This document shows, one piece after another, positions 22,653-31,380 of a stretch of DNA of 64,000 nucleotides. The stretch spans positions 49,129-113,128 of the forward strand of contig CAVXNC010000019.1 of assembly GCA_963762865.1 (NCBI GenBank), written 5' to 3'. The first letter of the stretch is position 1, and every line of letters begins with the position of its first letter. Position numbers and translations under genes: made by a program. The stretch is from DATHAP01 sp963762865. Lineage in GTDB: Bacteria; Actinomycetota; Actinomycetes; JACCUZ01. The notes below the pieces were generated by a model. It had not been told where the DNA came from. It ran no database searches and worked only from the letters and a program-made list of their open reading frames with translations.

Positions 22653-23743
22653 GGCGGCTCGCGCCCGTCGCGGGGGTCGCCGCCGTGGTCGGCGCGCTGG
22701 CACTGATTCTGCTCCTGGTGGTGCCGCTGGGTGAGCCGGACCAGCAGGCCGGTGAGGTGACTGGCCCGCGCGACCGCGCTCGCCCTGCGCCGGAGGTCGA
22801 CCCCGCGGCGCGCACCGCGATGGAGCGGGCCACCCAGGCGCTGGCCACCTGGTCCTACGAGGGGACCCAGATCGTCGCGGCCCAGGACGGCAAGGAGGTC
22901 TCGCAGGTCGTCGAGGTCACCCACACCCCGGCCGACGGCACCTCGGTGCGGTCGTCGACCGGGGGTCCGGCCGTGACCGCGGCCCTCCACGGCGCCGATC
23001 CGTCGCTCGTCGGCGGGGGTGCTGTGGCCCTGCTGACCCGCTACTACTCCCTCCGGATGGGGACAGCGGACCGCGTCGCCGGCCGGGAGACCGACGTCGT
23101 CGAGGCCGTCCGCCCTGGCGCCGAAGGCCGCGTCGTCGCGCGCTTCTGGCTCGACCGGGAGTCCGGCGTGGTCCTGCGACGCGAGGTCTACGACGCCGCG
23201 GGCCGGGCGGTCCGGGTCAGCGCGTTCACCGACCTCCGGCTGTGGCAGGCGCCGAGCGACACTGCGACGACGGACCCCGTAGACGGCCGGGCCTGGCGCT
23301 CGACGCTGGACGCCACGGCCCTTGCCCGGATGAAGCGCCACGGGTGGTGGGACTGCCCCGACGCCCTGCCCGGTCCGCTGCCCCTGGTCGACGCCCGGCG
23401 GGGTGGCAAGGGCGGGTCCGTCGTCCACCTGAGCTATGCCGACGGGATCTCGAGCATCTCGGTCTTCCAGATGCGCGGCTCGCTCGACGAGAGCGATGTG
23501 CGCGACTACCGCCGGATCGAGGTCGCGGGCGATCCTGTCTGGGTGCGCGACGCCGTGCCCCGGAAGGCGGTGTGGGCCAGCGGCGAGACGGTCTACGTCG
23601 TCCTGGGTGACGCGCCCCGGCGTACGGTGGACCGTGCTGTCGTGCTGCTGCATGCCGGCGCAAGCAAGGGGGAGAAGGGCACTGTGGACCGCCTCGGGCG
23701 GGGACTGGATCGGGTCGCCTCCTGGTTCAACCCCTTCGAGTAG
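22649..23743 (+). CDS. RseB/MucB-like sigma-E regulatory protein
   Basis: The 364-aa exported protein has an N-terminal membrane anchor (residues 5-26, APVAGVAAVVGALALILLLV) and an RseB-like first domain (ALATWSYEGTQIVAAQDGKE, then FWLDRESGVVLRREVYDAAG). A C-terminal domain (SISVFQMRGSLDESDVRDYR) resembles the MucB/RseB second domain. In proteobacteria RseB shields RseA from cleavage. Here the gene lies between rseA and htrA, overlapping the rseA stop by 4 nt. M. tuberculosis lacks a gene at this position. Confidence 0.85.
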   Translation: MRRLAPVAGVAAVVGALALILLLVVPLGEPDQQAGEVTGPRDRARPAPEVDPAARTAMERATQALATWSYEGTQIVAAQDGKEVSQVVEVTHTPADGTSVRSSTGGPAVTAALHGADPSLVGGGAVALLTRYYSLRMGTADRVAGRETDVVEAVRPGAEGRVVARFWLDRESGVVLRREVYDAAGRAVRVSAFTDLRLWQAPSDTATTDPVDGRAWRSTLDATALARMKRHGWWDCPDALPGPLPLVDARRGGKGGSVVHLSYADGISSISVFQMRGSLDESDVRDYRRIEVAGDPVWVRDAVPRKAVWASGETVYVVLGDAPRRTVDRAVVLLHAGASKGEKGTVDRLGRGLDRVASWFNPFE

Positions 23744-23805
23744 CCCCGCCCGCAGCACGCCGCACGCCCCTCGAGACCGTCCTTTGAGCACGGGAGCCCT
23801 GCACG

Positions 23806-25257
23806 ATGACCGACGACCAGCGACCCGACGACGGGCAGTCCTCGGGCGGCTCGCCCTGGTGGGCCCGGTCGCCGCAGGAGACCTGGGACGCCGAGCCGCC
23901 GGCTCCCCAGCCAGCCTCGGCCCAGCAGTCGTCGGCCCCGGCCCAGCCCGGCCCGGAGGAGCAGCCGGTTGCCCAGTCGGCTCCGGCCGTGGCGTGGCCG
24001 GAGGCGCCGGCCGCGGCGGCGTACGGCGGCTACGACCCGCACGGCGGATACGACCCCTACGGCCGCAGTGCGACGGCCGACACCGAGGTCATCGACGGGC
24101 CGCGCGACCCGTGGGCAGTGACCGATTCGATCGGCCGCGGTGACGACGACCGCCGCCGCCCGCATGCGCCCGTGCTGCTGGCGCTGGCCGCGGTGATCGC
24201 CCTGGTGGCGGGCGTGGCAGGCGGCGCCGTCGGCTACCTGCTCGCCGAGCGCGACGACGGCGGCGTCACCCTTGACGGCAGCAACCTCGGCAGCGCGCCG
24301 GCCCGCAGCGTCGACCGACCGGCGCGGAGCATCCCCGGCGTCGCCGCACAGGTGCTGCCCAGCGTCGTGCAGATCAAGGTCGAGACCGCCGAGGGGGAGG
24401 CGACCGGGTCCGGATTCGTGCTGGACGACGAGGGCCTGCTGGTCACCAACAACCACGTCGTCGAAGGGGCCCAGGGCGACGTCGCGGTGTCCTTCAGCGA
24501 CGGCAAGTCGGCGACGGCCGACGTCGTCGGCACCTCGGCGAGCTACGACATCGCGGTGCTCCGGATCGACGCCCGGAACCTGCCAGCGCTCGATCTCGGC
24601 AACTCCGACTCGGTGGTCGTCGGCGACCCGGTCGTCGCGATCGGCTCGCCGCTCGGTCTCTCCGGGACGGTCACCAGCGGCATCGTGAGCGCGAAGAACC
24701 GGCCGGTCACCGCGGGTAGCCAGGGCGGCAGCAGTGACAGTGCCTACATCAACGCCATCCAGACCGATGCGGCCATCAACCCCGGCAACTCCGGCGGCCC
24801 GCTGGTGAACCTCGAGGGCGAGGTCGTCGGCGTCAACTCCGCGATCGCCACGGTCGGCGGCAGCCTCACCGGCGAGGGCGGCAACATCGGTGTCGGCTTC
24901 GCGATCCCGATCAACCAGGTGCGACGTACCGTCGAGCAGATCATCGACACCGGCAAGGCCGAGTTCCCGATCATCGGTGCCAGCCTGGACGGACGGTACG
25001 ACGGCGACGGCGCGCGCATCGCGACGACCCCCGCCGCCAACGGCACACCGCCGATCGTGCCGGGCGGGCCGGCCGAGGCTGCGGGGCTCGAGCCGGGTGA
25101 CCTGATCGTCGCGATCGACGGCAAGGCCGTGACCGACAGCTCGGAGCTGATCGTCGCGATCCGCAGCCGCCAGCCGGGCGACGACGTGCGGCTCACCGTG
25201 CGACGCGACGGTGACGAGCGCGAGTACACGGTCACTCTGGGCGCCACCGAAGGGTGA
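23806..25257 (+). CDS. htrA: HtrA/DegP-type membrane serine protease
   Basis: The 483-aa protease has a disordered cytoplasmic N-terminus rich in Pro/Gln/Gly, a membrane helix at about 124-146 (VLLALAAVIALVAGVAGGAV), a trypsin-like domain and a C-terminal PDZ domain (about 390-480, AAGLEPGDLIVAIDGKAVTD). The triad is visible: His in VTNNHVVEGA, Asp in SYDIAVLRID, Ser in NPGNSGGPLV. It should cleave misfolded or signal proteins at the cell surface and probably works with the SigE/RseA circuit, as the operon suggests. Confidence 0.95.
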   Translation: MTDDQRPDDGQSSGGSPWWARSPQETWDAEPPAPQPASAQQSSAPAQPGPEEQPVAQSAPAVAWPEAPAAAAYGGYDPHGGYDPYGRSATADTEVIDGPRDPWAVTDSIGRGDDDRRRPHAPVLLALAAVIALVAGVAGGAVGYLLAERDDGGVTLDGSNLGSAPARSVDRPARSIPGVAAQVLPSVVQIKVETAEGEATGSGFVLDDEGLLVTNNHVVEGAQGDVAVSFSDGKSATADVVGTSASYDIAVLRIDARNLPALDLGNSDSVVVGDPVVAIGSPLGLSGTVTSGIVSAKNRPVTAGSQGGSSDSAYINAIQTDAAINPGNSGGPLVNLEGEVVGVNSAIATVGGSLTGEGGNIGVGFAIPINQVRRTVEQIIDTGKAEFPIIGASLDGRYDGDGARIATTPAANGTPPIVPGGPAEAAGLEPGDLIVAIDGKAVTDSSELIVAIRSRQPGDDVRLTVRRDGDEREYTVTLGATEG

Positions 25258-25269
25258 GAGGATCGCGCG

Positions 25270-25629
25270 ATGTTCGACATCGGTCCGGGTGAGTTCGTCG
25301 CCCTGGCCGTGATCGCCATCATCGTGCTGGGGCCGGAGAAGCTGCCGCGCTACGCCGCCGACGCGGCCCGGATGCTGCGCAACCTGCGCCGGATGGCCAA
25401 CGACGCGCGCGAGGAGGTCACCCGCGAGCTGGGTCCGGAGCTCGGTGACCTCTCGGTGCGCGACCTGGACCCGCGCACGATGGTCCGCAAGCACCTGCTG
25501 GACCCGCTCGAGCTGGACGATGACGACGAGCCCAAGGCTCGCGGGCGCGGGCCCGGTGAGGTGCCTCGAGCCGAGTCCGGCCGTACGTCGCCGGCGACGC
25601 CCCCGCCCTACGACCCGGACGCGACCTAG
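25270..25629 (+). CDS. tatB: Sec-independent protein translocase TatB
   Basis: The 119-aa TatB has the short N-terminal membrane helix with the hinge and amphipathic helix (MFDIGPGEFVALAVIAIIVL, GPEKLPRYAADAARMLRNLR), then an acidic and proline-rich tail. It works with TatA and TatC to export folded proteins. The start is 12 nt after htrA. The sigE-rseA-htrA-tatB order is the mycobacterial one (Rv1221-Rv1224). Confidence 0.95.
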   Translation: MFDIGPGEFVALAVIAIIVLGPEKLPRYAADAARMLRNLRRMANDAREEVTRELGPELGDLSVRDLDPRTMVRKHLLDPLELDDDDEPKARGRGPGEVPRAESGRTSPATPPPYDPDAT

Positions 25630-25641
25630 AGCAGCGGGCGG

Positions 25642-26784
25642 TCAGCGGCCGGCGGGGCTCAGTCCGAGCGACCGGCCGACCAGCCCGCGGGCCCGGTGGC
25701 CGAGCCGGTCGGCGACGGTCTGCAGCTCCTTGGCCGCTGGTGCGTCGGGGTCGGCGAGCACGAGCGGCACGCCGTTGTCGCCGCCCTCGCGCAACCGGGT
25801 GTCGATCGGTATCTGGCCGAGCAGCGGCACCGGCGCGCCGACAGACCGGCTGAGCCCCTCGGCCACGGCCTGGCCGCCGCCGCTGCCGAAGATGTCGATC
25901 CGGTCCCCGCAGTGCGGGCACGGCAGGTAGCTCATGTTCTCGACGACGCCGGCGATCTGCTGGTGCGTCTGCAACGCGATGGTGCCGGCGCGCTCGGCGA
26001 CCTCCGCCGCGGCCTGCTGCGGTGTGGTGACGACGAGCAGCTCGGCCGGCGGCACCAGCTGGGCCACCGAGATGGCGATGTCACCGGTGCCGGGAGGCAG
26101 GTCCATCAGCAGCACGTCCAGGTCGCCCCAGAACACGTCGCTGAGGAACTGCTGCAACGCACGGTGGAGCATCGGGCCGCGCCAGACCACCGGCGCGTTG
26201 TTGGCCACGAACATGCCGATCGAGATGACCTTCACGTCGTGTGCCGAGGGCGGCATGATCATGTCCTCGACCTGCGTGGGCCGGCCGGTGACACCGAGCA
26301 TGCGTGGCACCGAGTGCCCGTAGATGTCGGCGTCGACCACGCCCACCGACAGACCCGACCGGGCCATCGCCGCAGCCAGGTTGACCGTCACCGAGGACTT
26401 GCCGACGCCGCCCTTGCCCGAGGCGACGGCGTAGACCCGGGTGAGGGACCCCGGCTTGGCGAAGGGGATCTCGCGCTCGGCCACCCCGGACTCGGCGCGC
26501 AGCCTCGCCTGCATCTCCTGGCGCTGCTCGGCGGACATGACGTCCAGCTCGACGCGGACGCCGGTGACGCCCTCGAGCGCCGACACCGCCGCCGTCACCC
26601 GGTTGGTGATCGTGTCCTTCATCGGGCAACCCGCGACCGTGAGGAAGACGCCGACGGCGACCTCGCCGGACGCGTCGATCTCGACGGACTTCACCATCCC
26701 GAGGTCGGTGATGGGCTTGCGGATCTCGGGGTCGTCGACGGTGGCGAGGGCGGCGTGGACCGCCTCGACGGTGGGAGCGGACAT
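25642..26784 (-). CDS. mrp: Mrp/NBP35-family iron-sulfur cluster carrier ATPase
   Basis: This 380-aa protein joins an N-terminal MIP18/DUF59 domain (residues 3-95, VHAALATVDDPEIRKPITDL) to a deviant-Walker P-loop ATPase (SGKGGVGKSS at about 122-131). The CPHC metal motif (MSYLPCPHCGDRID) is present. It carries and inserts Fe-S clusters. ATG 26784 is preferred to 26808, since MSAPTVEAVH is the usual N-terminus. It is convergent to tatB, as Rv1229c lies close to Rv1224 in M. tuberculosis. Confidence 0.93.
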   Translation of the reverse strand: MSAPTVEAVHAALATVDDPEIRKPITDLGMVKSVEIDASGEVAVGVFLTVAGCPMKDTITNRVTAAVSALEGVTGVRVELDVMSAEQRQEMQARLRAESGVAEREIPFAKPGSLTRVYAVASGKGGVGKSSVTVNLAAAMARSGLSVGVVDADIYGHSVPRMLGVTGRPTQVEDMIMPPSAHDVKVISIGMFVANNAPVVWRGPMLHRALQQFLSDVFWGDLDVLLMDLPPGTGDIAISVAQLVPPAELLVVTTPQQAAAEVAERAGTIALQTHQQIAGVVENMSYLPCPHCGDRIDIFGSGGGQAVAEGLSRSVGAPVPLLGQIPIDTRLREGGDNGVPLVLADPDAPAAKELQTVADRLGHRARGLVGRSLGLSPAGR

Positions 26785-26861
26785 GAGGTCGATGCTACGT
26801 CCCGTCACCGGTCGTGCAGGAGTCGCCCGCTACCCGCAGATGCGTGACTACTATCCGTGAC

Positions 26862-27308
26862 ATGACGTCGGGGGTGCTCAGCGACCAGCAGCTGCTCGCG
26901 TGGCGCCGGTTCCTGCGCGCCCACGCGCTGGTCACCCGTCGGCTGGAGAGCGACCTGGTGTCCGAGCAGCAGCTGCCGCTGGCGTCCTACGACGTCCTCG
27001 TGCAGCTGGTCGAGGCGCCGCGGCAACGGCTGCGGATGTCCGAGCTGGCCGAGCGGGTGCTGCTCTCCCGCAGCGGCCTGACCCGGCTCGTCGACCGGCT
27101 CGAGCGCGAGGGCCTGGTCGGGCGGGAGCCTTGCGAGGACGACGCCCGCGGGCTCTACACCGTGCTGACCGACGCCGGCTACCAGCGGCTGCGCGGCGCG
27201 ACCGGCACCCACCTGCGCGGTGTCGCCGAGCACGCGATGGGCCGTCTCGACGACACCGAGGCCGAGCAGCTCTCCGTGCTGATGGGGCGGATCCTCGACG
27301 AGCCCTGA
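26862..27308 (+). CDS. MarR-family transcriptional regulator
   Basis: The 148-aa regulator has YDVLVQLVEAPRQRLRMSEL, AERVLLSRSGLTRLVDRLER (recognition helix) and the wing REPCEDDARGLYTVLTDAGY. ATG 26862 rather than the longer 26814 frame is used because TACTAT (26849-26854) lies 7 nt before it, predicting a leaderless mRNA. It precedes a small Rieske protein gene, with a 7-bp hairpin between them. Ligand and targets unknown. Confidence 0.88.
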   Translation: MTSGVLSDQQLLAWRRFLRAHALVTRRLESDLVSEQQLPLASYDVLVQLVEAPRQRLRMSELAERVLLSRSGLTRLVDRLEREGLVGREPCEDDARGLYTVLTDAGYQRLRGATGTHLRGVAEHAMGRLDDTEAEQLSVLMGRILDEP

Positions 27309-27326
27309 GGTCGCCTGCGGGCGACC
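27309..27326 (+). terminator. Short hairpin between the MarR and Rieske genes
   Basis: GGTCGCC, loop TGCG, GGCGACC form a perfect 7-bp stem right after the MarR stop. It may attenuate transcription into the Rieske gene or be a weak terminator. Confidence 0.45.
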
Positions 27327-27346
27327 GGCAGGAGCAGGATGGGCGC

Positions 27347-27697
27347 ATGGACGCAGAGCACGAGGTCGGGCCGGCCGCCGACCTGCCGCCCGGCACGGTG
27401 ACGGGCGCCGGCCCCTACGCCGTCGGCAACGTCGACGGGACCTACTTCGCCGTGTCCCGGCGCTGCCGCCACCTGCGCGCCGACCTCGCGGGCGGGTCCC
27501 TCGACGAGAACGGCTGCCTGGTGTGCCCGTGGCACCAGTCGGCCTACGACGTGCGCACCGGCCGGATGGTCCGCGGACCCCAGGGGGTGTTCGCGAAGGT
27601 GCCCGGGCTGGGCGTGGCGTACAAGGTCCTGACTCGCGTCCTGCCGCTCCACAGAGGGACGGTCGAGGCGCGCCACGGGAAGCTCTACGTCCGCTAG
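27347..27697 (+). CDS. Small Rieske [2Fe-2S] protein
   Basis: The 116-aa soluble protein has both cluster motifs: CRHLRADLAGG (Cys-x-His, ligands C and H) and CPWHQSAYD (Cys-x2-His). It resembles the ferredoxin subunit of ring-hydroxylating systems or a stand-alone Rieske protein. No oxygenase partner lies nearby. A GGAGCAGGA site precedes the ATG. The preceding MarR gene may control it. Confidence 0.88.
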   Translation: MDAEHEVGPAADLPPGTVTGAGPYAVGNVDGTYFAVSRRCRHLRADLAGGSLDENGCLVCPWHQSAYDVRTGRMVRGPQGVFAKVPGLGVAYKVLTRVLPLHRGTVEARHGKLYVR

Positions 27698-27731
27698 CCC
27701 TCAGCCCAGCCGCGATGCGGCTCGGTGCGGC

Positions 27732-29426
27732 TCAGTCCCGCGGGCTGACCCGCGCGACCTCCTCGAAGGTCGTCTCGCCGGCGAGTGCCTTGGCCGTCGC
27801 TGCGTCCCGCAGCGTGCGCATCCCGCTGGCCGCGGCCACGATGGCCCGCTCGGTCGGGTCGTGGCCGAGCACGCGGCGCAGGTGCTGGTCGATGAGGAGC
27901 ACCTCGTAGACGCCACTGCGTCCGCGGTAGCCGGACTGGCCGCACTCCGCGCAGCCCTCGCCGCGGACCGGGTTTGCCGCGGCGACCACCGACGGGTCGA
28001 GGCCGAGCGACGCGAGCAGGGCGGGGCTGGGCTCGTCGGGCACGACGCAGCCCTGGCAGGGCCGGCGCACCAGTCGCTGCGCGACGACGGCGCTCAGCGA
28101 GGACGCCACCATGAAGGGCTCGACGCCCATGTCGACCAGGCGGGTCATCGCGGAGACGGCGGTGTTGGTGTGCAGGGTCGTGAGCACCAGGTGGCCGGTG
28201 AGAGACGCCCGGACCGCGAGGCCGGCCGTCTCGCTGTCGCGGATCTCCCCCAGCAGGATGACGTCGGGGTCCTGGCGCAGCACGGCACGCAGCCCCCGGC
28301 TGAATGTGAGTCCGCTGCGCTCGTGCACCTGGATCTGGGTGATCCCGGCCATCTGCACCTCGACCGGGTCCTCCAGCGCGACGATGTTGCGCTCGGGGGA
28401 GTTGACGTCGGCCAGGGCGGAGTAGAGCGTGCTGGTCTTGCCGGCGCCGGTCGGGCCGGTGATCAGCACCAGCCCCTGCGGCGACGTCAGAGCGTGGCGC
28501 AGGACGAGGAGCTGGTCGGCCTCGAGTCCCAGCCCGTCCAGCGGCGGCACCTGGTCGGCGCGGGCCAGCAGCCGGATGACGACCTTCTCGCCGTGGATGG
28601 ACGGGATGGTCGCGACCCGGGCGTCGACGTGCTGGCCGTCGACCGAGATCCGGGTCCGCCCGTCCTGCGGCAGCCGGCGCTCGGCGATGTCCAGGCCGGA
28701 CACGATCTTGAGCCGGCTGACGACAGATGCCATCGCGCTGCGGGGGACGGACATGACGTCGCGCAGGATGCCGTCGACCCGGTAGCGGACCCGCAGCGTC
28801 TCGCGCTGCGGCTCGAGGTGGATGTCGCTCGCGCCCGAACGAACAGCGTCCGCGAGGACCATGCTCACCAGTCGCACGGTCGGCGCGTCGTCGGCGCCCG
28901 TGCCGTCGTCCTGCTCCGGCGAGGCCACGTCGATGTCGTCGAAGTAGGTCGTCACGTCGCCCGAGTCCTCGGACAGCGACCAGATGCGGGTCAGGTGCTC
29001 GCGTACCTGGGTCTCGGTAGCGACCAGCAGGGTCAGCTCGCTCGCCCCGGTGTGCAGCCGGAGGTCGTCCAGTGCGACCACGTCCGTCGGGTCCGTCACG
29101 GCCACGGTCATCCGCTCGGCCGTCCGCTCCATCACGACCATGCCCAGCCGCTGGGCGACCCCGCGGGGCAGCAGCCGCACCACCTCAGGAGCGATGGCGA
29201 CCCGTGTGAGGTCGGCGACCTCCAGCCCGAGCTGGTCGGCGAGGGCGTCGGCGATCTGTCGCTCGGTGGCCACGCCCAGGTCGACGAGGACGTGACCGAG
29301 TCGGCGTCGCGAGCCGATGATCGACCGCTGCGCTGCCAGCGACTCCTCGAGCTCCTCGGGAGTCAGGACCCCGGCCGCGACAAGGACGTCGCCGAGCCGA
29401 AGGCGCTCGGGCAGGGGGGAGCTCAC
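27732..29426 (-). CDS. GspE/PilB-type secretion ATPase
   Basis: The 564-aa protein has an N-terminal MshEN domain (LGDVLVAAGVLTPEELEESL, LGHVLVDLGVATERQIADAL), a linker, then the hexameric ATPase with GPTGAGKTSTL (Walker A), VILLGEIRDSETAG (Walker B) and the tetracysteine zinc motif (RRPCQGCVVP and GCAECGQSGYRG). It should drive assembly of type IV pili or a related secretion machine. No inner-membrane platform, pilin or peptidase gene is seen in the window, so the partners must lie elsewhere. Confidence 0.92.
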   Translation of the reverse strand: MSSPLPERLRLGDVLVAAGVLTPEELEESLAAQRSIIGSRRRLGHVLVDLGVATERQIADALADQLGLEVADLTRVAIAPEVVRLLPRGVAQRLGMVVMERTAERMTVAVTDPTDVVALDDLRLHTGASELTLLVATETQVREHLTRIWSLSEDSGDVTTYFDDIDVASPEQDDGTGADDAPTVRLVSMVLADAVRSGASDIHLEPQRETLRVRYRVDGILRDVMSVPRSAMASVVSRLKIVSGLDIAERRLPQDGRTRISVDGQHVDARVATIPSIHGEKVVIRLLARADQVPPLDGLGLEADQLLVLRHALTSPQGLVLITGPTGAGKTSTLYSALADVNSPERNIVALEDPVEVQMAGITQIQVHERSGLTFSRGLRAVLRQDPDVILLGEIRDSETAGLAVRASLTGHLVLTTLHTNTAVSAMTRLVDMGVEPFMVASSLSAVVAQRLVRRPCQGCVVPDEPSPALLASLGLDPSVVAAANPVRGEGCAECGQSGYRGRSGVYEVLLIDQHLRRVLGHDPTERAIVAAASGMRTLRDAATAKALAGETTFEEVARVSPRD

Positions 29427-29458
29427 GGTTCAAACATCGGGAGGCGGCTGCCCGAACT

Positions 29459-29989
29459 TCAGCGCGAGTCGGCCACCGTCTCCGTGCCGTCGTCGCTTGC
29501 CCGGCGCTCGTCGAGCTCCTCCAGCAGCTGGCGCAGCTCGGAGCGCAGGAAGTCGCGGGTGGCCATGTCGCCCACCGCGATCCGCAAGGACGCCAGCTCA
29601 CGGGTGAGGTAGTCGGTGTCGGCGATGGTGCGCTCGGTCATGGCGCGGTCCTGCTCGTACTGCACCCGGTCGCGGTCGGCCTGCCTGTTCTGCGCGAGCA
29701 GGATCAGCGGAGCGGCGTACGACGCCTGCAGGGAGAGGATCAGGGTGAGAAAGACGAAGGGGTAGTCGTCGAAGATGAGGGTCTCGGCGACGACGTTCCA
29801 GATGACCCAGACCACCACGAAGACGGTCATGTAGACCAGGAAGCGGCCGGTGCCGATGAAGCGGGCGATCCGCTCGCTCAGCCGGCCGAAGGCCTCCGGG
29901 TCGTAGGTCGGCGTCGGCACCAGGCTGCGGCGCACCTCACGCGGCTGGTCGAGGCGGGTGGCCGAGCTGCGCCGGGTCTCACGCGCCAT
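29459..29989 (-). CDS. DUF1003 membrane protein
   Basis: The 176-aa protein has two membrane helices (FLVYMTVFVVVWVIWNVVAE and FVFLTLILSLQASYAAPLIL) followed by a cytoplasmic coiled coil rich in Asp/Arg (NRQADRDRVQYEQDRAMTER). This is the DUF1003 pattern. Function unknown; similar genes are found next to CBS/MgtE-N proteins in other actinomycetes. Its ATG lies 11 nt inside the upstream gene, so the two are co-translated. Confidence 0.9.
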   Translation of the reverse strand: MARETRRSSATRLDQPREVRRSLVPTPTYDPEAFGRLSERIARFIGTGRFLVYMTVFVVVWVIWNVVAETLIFDDYPFVFLTLILSLQASYAAPLILLAQNRQADRDRVQYEQDRAMTERTIADTDYLTRELASLRIAVGDMATRDFLRSELRQLLEELDERRASDDGTETVADSR

Positions 29990-31262
29990 GCTCCACCTCC
30001 GGCTCCGCGCCGGCGGCCAGCGCTGCCCGGTCCCGGGCCCGCCAGTCGTCGGGGAGCAGGTGGTCGAGGACGTCGTCGACGGTGACTGCCCCCAGCAGGT
30101 GGTCGTCCGCGTCGACCACCGGGACAGCCACCAGGTTGTACGTCGCCAGGTGGTGCGTGATCTCGCCGAGCGGCACGTCGGGCCGGAGCGGCTCGATGCC
30201 GGAGTCGACCACGCCGCTGACGAGTGCCGACGGGGGCTCGCGCAGCAGCCGCTGGATGTGCGCGATGCCGATGTAGCGACCGGTCGGCGTCTCGAGCGGG
30301 GGCCGGCAGACGTAGACCTGCGCGGCGAGCGCCGGGGAGAGCTCGGGCTGGCGGACCCGCGCGAGCGCGTCCGCGACGGTGGCGTCCGGCGGCAGGACGA
30401 CCGGGTCGGTGGTCATCATGCCGCCGGCCGAGTCGTCGGAGTAGGACAGCAGGCGCCGCAGCGGAGCGGCCTCGTCGGGCTCCATGAGCTCGAGGAGCTT
30501 CTCGGCGTCGTCGTGCGGGAGCTCGGAGAGCAGGTCGGCGGCGTCGTCGGGCTGCATCGCCTCGAGGACGTCGGCGGCGCGCTCCTCCTCGAGCTTGCCG
30601 AGGATCTCCACCTGGTCGTCCTCGGGGAGCTCCTCGAGGACGTCTGCGAGCGTCTCGTCGTCCAGCGCGGCCGCCACCTCGGCCCGTCGCTTGGGCGACA
30701 GCCCGTGCAGCACGGTCGCCAGGTCGGCGGCGTTGAGCTTCTCGAAGGTCGCGAGAAGGTTGGCCGCCCCCTGGCCCTCCTCGTCGACGCTGAAGCCGCT
30801 GACGTCGCGCCACTCGAGCGTGATGGCCTCGCCGCGCCGGCGCAGCCCCTTGCCGGGACGGCGGACGAAGACCCGCGTCACCTCCCAGTCGCGGGTGCGC
30901 TGCTGCTCCATGCCGACGTCCTCGACGACCGCAGTGGTCGAGTCCTCGAGGATCGTGACGGTCCGGTCCAGCATCTCGCCGAGGACCAGGGTCTCGGTGG
31001 GACGCTGCTGGAAGCGGCGCATGTTGACCAGGCCGGTCGTGATGACCTGCCCGGCGTCGATCGAGGTCACCCGGGTCATCGGCAGGAAGATGCGCCGCCG
31101 GCCGGGCACCTCGACGACGAGACCCAGGACACGGGGCTCCTCACCGCTGGCGCGGAGCGCGACGACGACGTCGCGCACCCGGCCGACCTGGTCGCCCATC
31201 GGGTCGAAGAGCGGACGGCCGGCGAGCCGCGCGACGAAGACCCGGGTCGGGGCGCCAGTCAC
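29979..31262 (-). CDS. MgtE N-terminal plus CBS-domain protein lacking the membrane part
   Basis: The 427-aa product begins with a PRC-barrel-like region (LFDPMGDQVGRVRDVVVALR, GRRIFLPMTRVTSID), continues with an MgtE_N helical superhelix (repeats DLATVLHGLSPKRRAEVAAA, DVLEELPEDDQVEILGKLEE) and ends in a CBS pair (ATVADALARVRQPELSP, VAVPVVDADDHLLGAVTVDD). The MgtE channel domain is absent, so it is a cytosolic sensor rather than a transporter, possibly reading Mg2+ or nucleotides. GTG 31262. It forms a two-gene operon with the DUF1003 gene. Confidence 0.88.
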   Translation of the reverse strand: MTGAPTRVFVARLAGRPLFDPMGDQVGRVRDVVVALRASGEEPRVLGLVVEVPGRRRIFLPMTRVTSIDAGQVITTGLVNMRRFQQRPTETLVLGEMLDRTVTILEDSTTAVVEDVGMEQQRTRDWEVTRVFVRRPGKGLRRRGEAITLEWRDVSGFSVDEEGQGAANLLATFEKLNAADLATVLHGLSPKRRAEVAAALDDETLADVLEELPEDDQVEILGKLEEERAADVLEAMQPDDAADLLSELPHDDAEKLLELMEPDEAAPLRRLLSYSDDSAGGMMTTDPVVLPPDATVADALARVRQPELSPALAAQVYVCRPPLETPTGRYIGIAHIQRLLREPPSALVSGVVDSGIEPLRPDVPLGEITHHLATYNLVAVPVVDADDHLLGAVTVDDVLDHLLPDDWRARDRAALAAGAEPEVEHGA

Positions 31263-31277
31263 GAGAAGCCAGGTTAG

Positions 31278-31324
31278 CGCCGCGCGGTCGTCCTACGACC
31301 TAGCATGCGATCTACCGCGCGGCG
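31278..31324. repeat. 11-bp inverted repeat around a -10-like hexamer
   Basis: CGCCGCGCGGT (31278-31288) and ACCGCGCGGCG (31314-31324) are perfect reverse complements 25 nt apart. TAGCAT (31301-31306) lies exactly between them. The site precedes the LAL regulator at 31381 and follows the start of the MgtE-N gene. It could be an operator or a transcribed hairpin. Confidence 0.5.
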
Positions 31325-31380
31325 AGCCGTTCGGCGCACTCTGGGGGCGGGGTCGTGGAAGTGGGGAGGTCCGACCCGGC

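Noticed and set aside
30484..31380. Long N-terminal extension of the LAL regulator frame
   Set aside because: It overlaps the MgtE-N gene on the other strand and gives Ser/Arg-rich shadow sequence. The LAL protein starts sensibly at ATG 31381.
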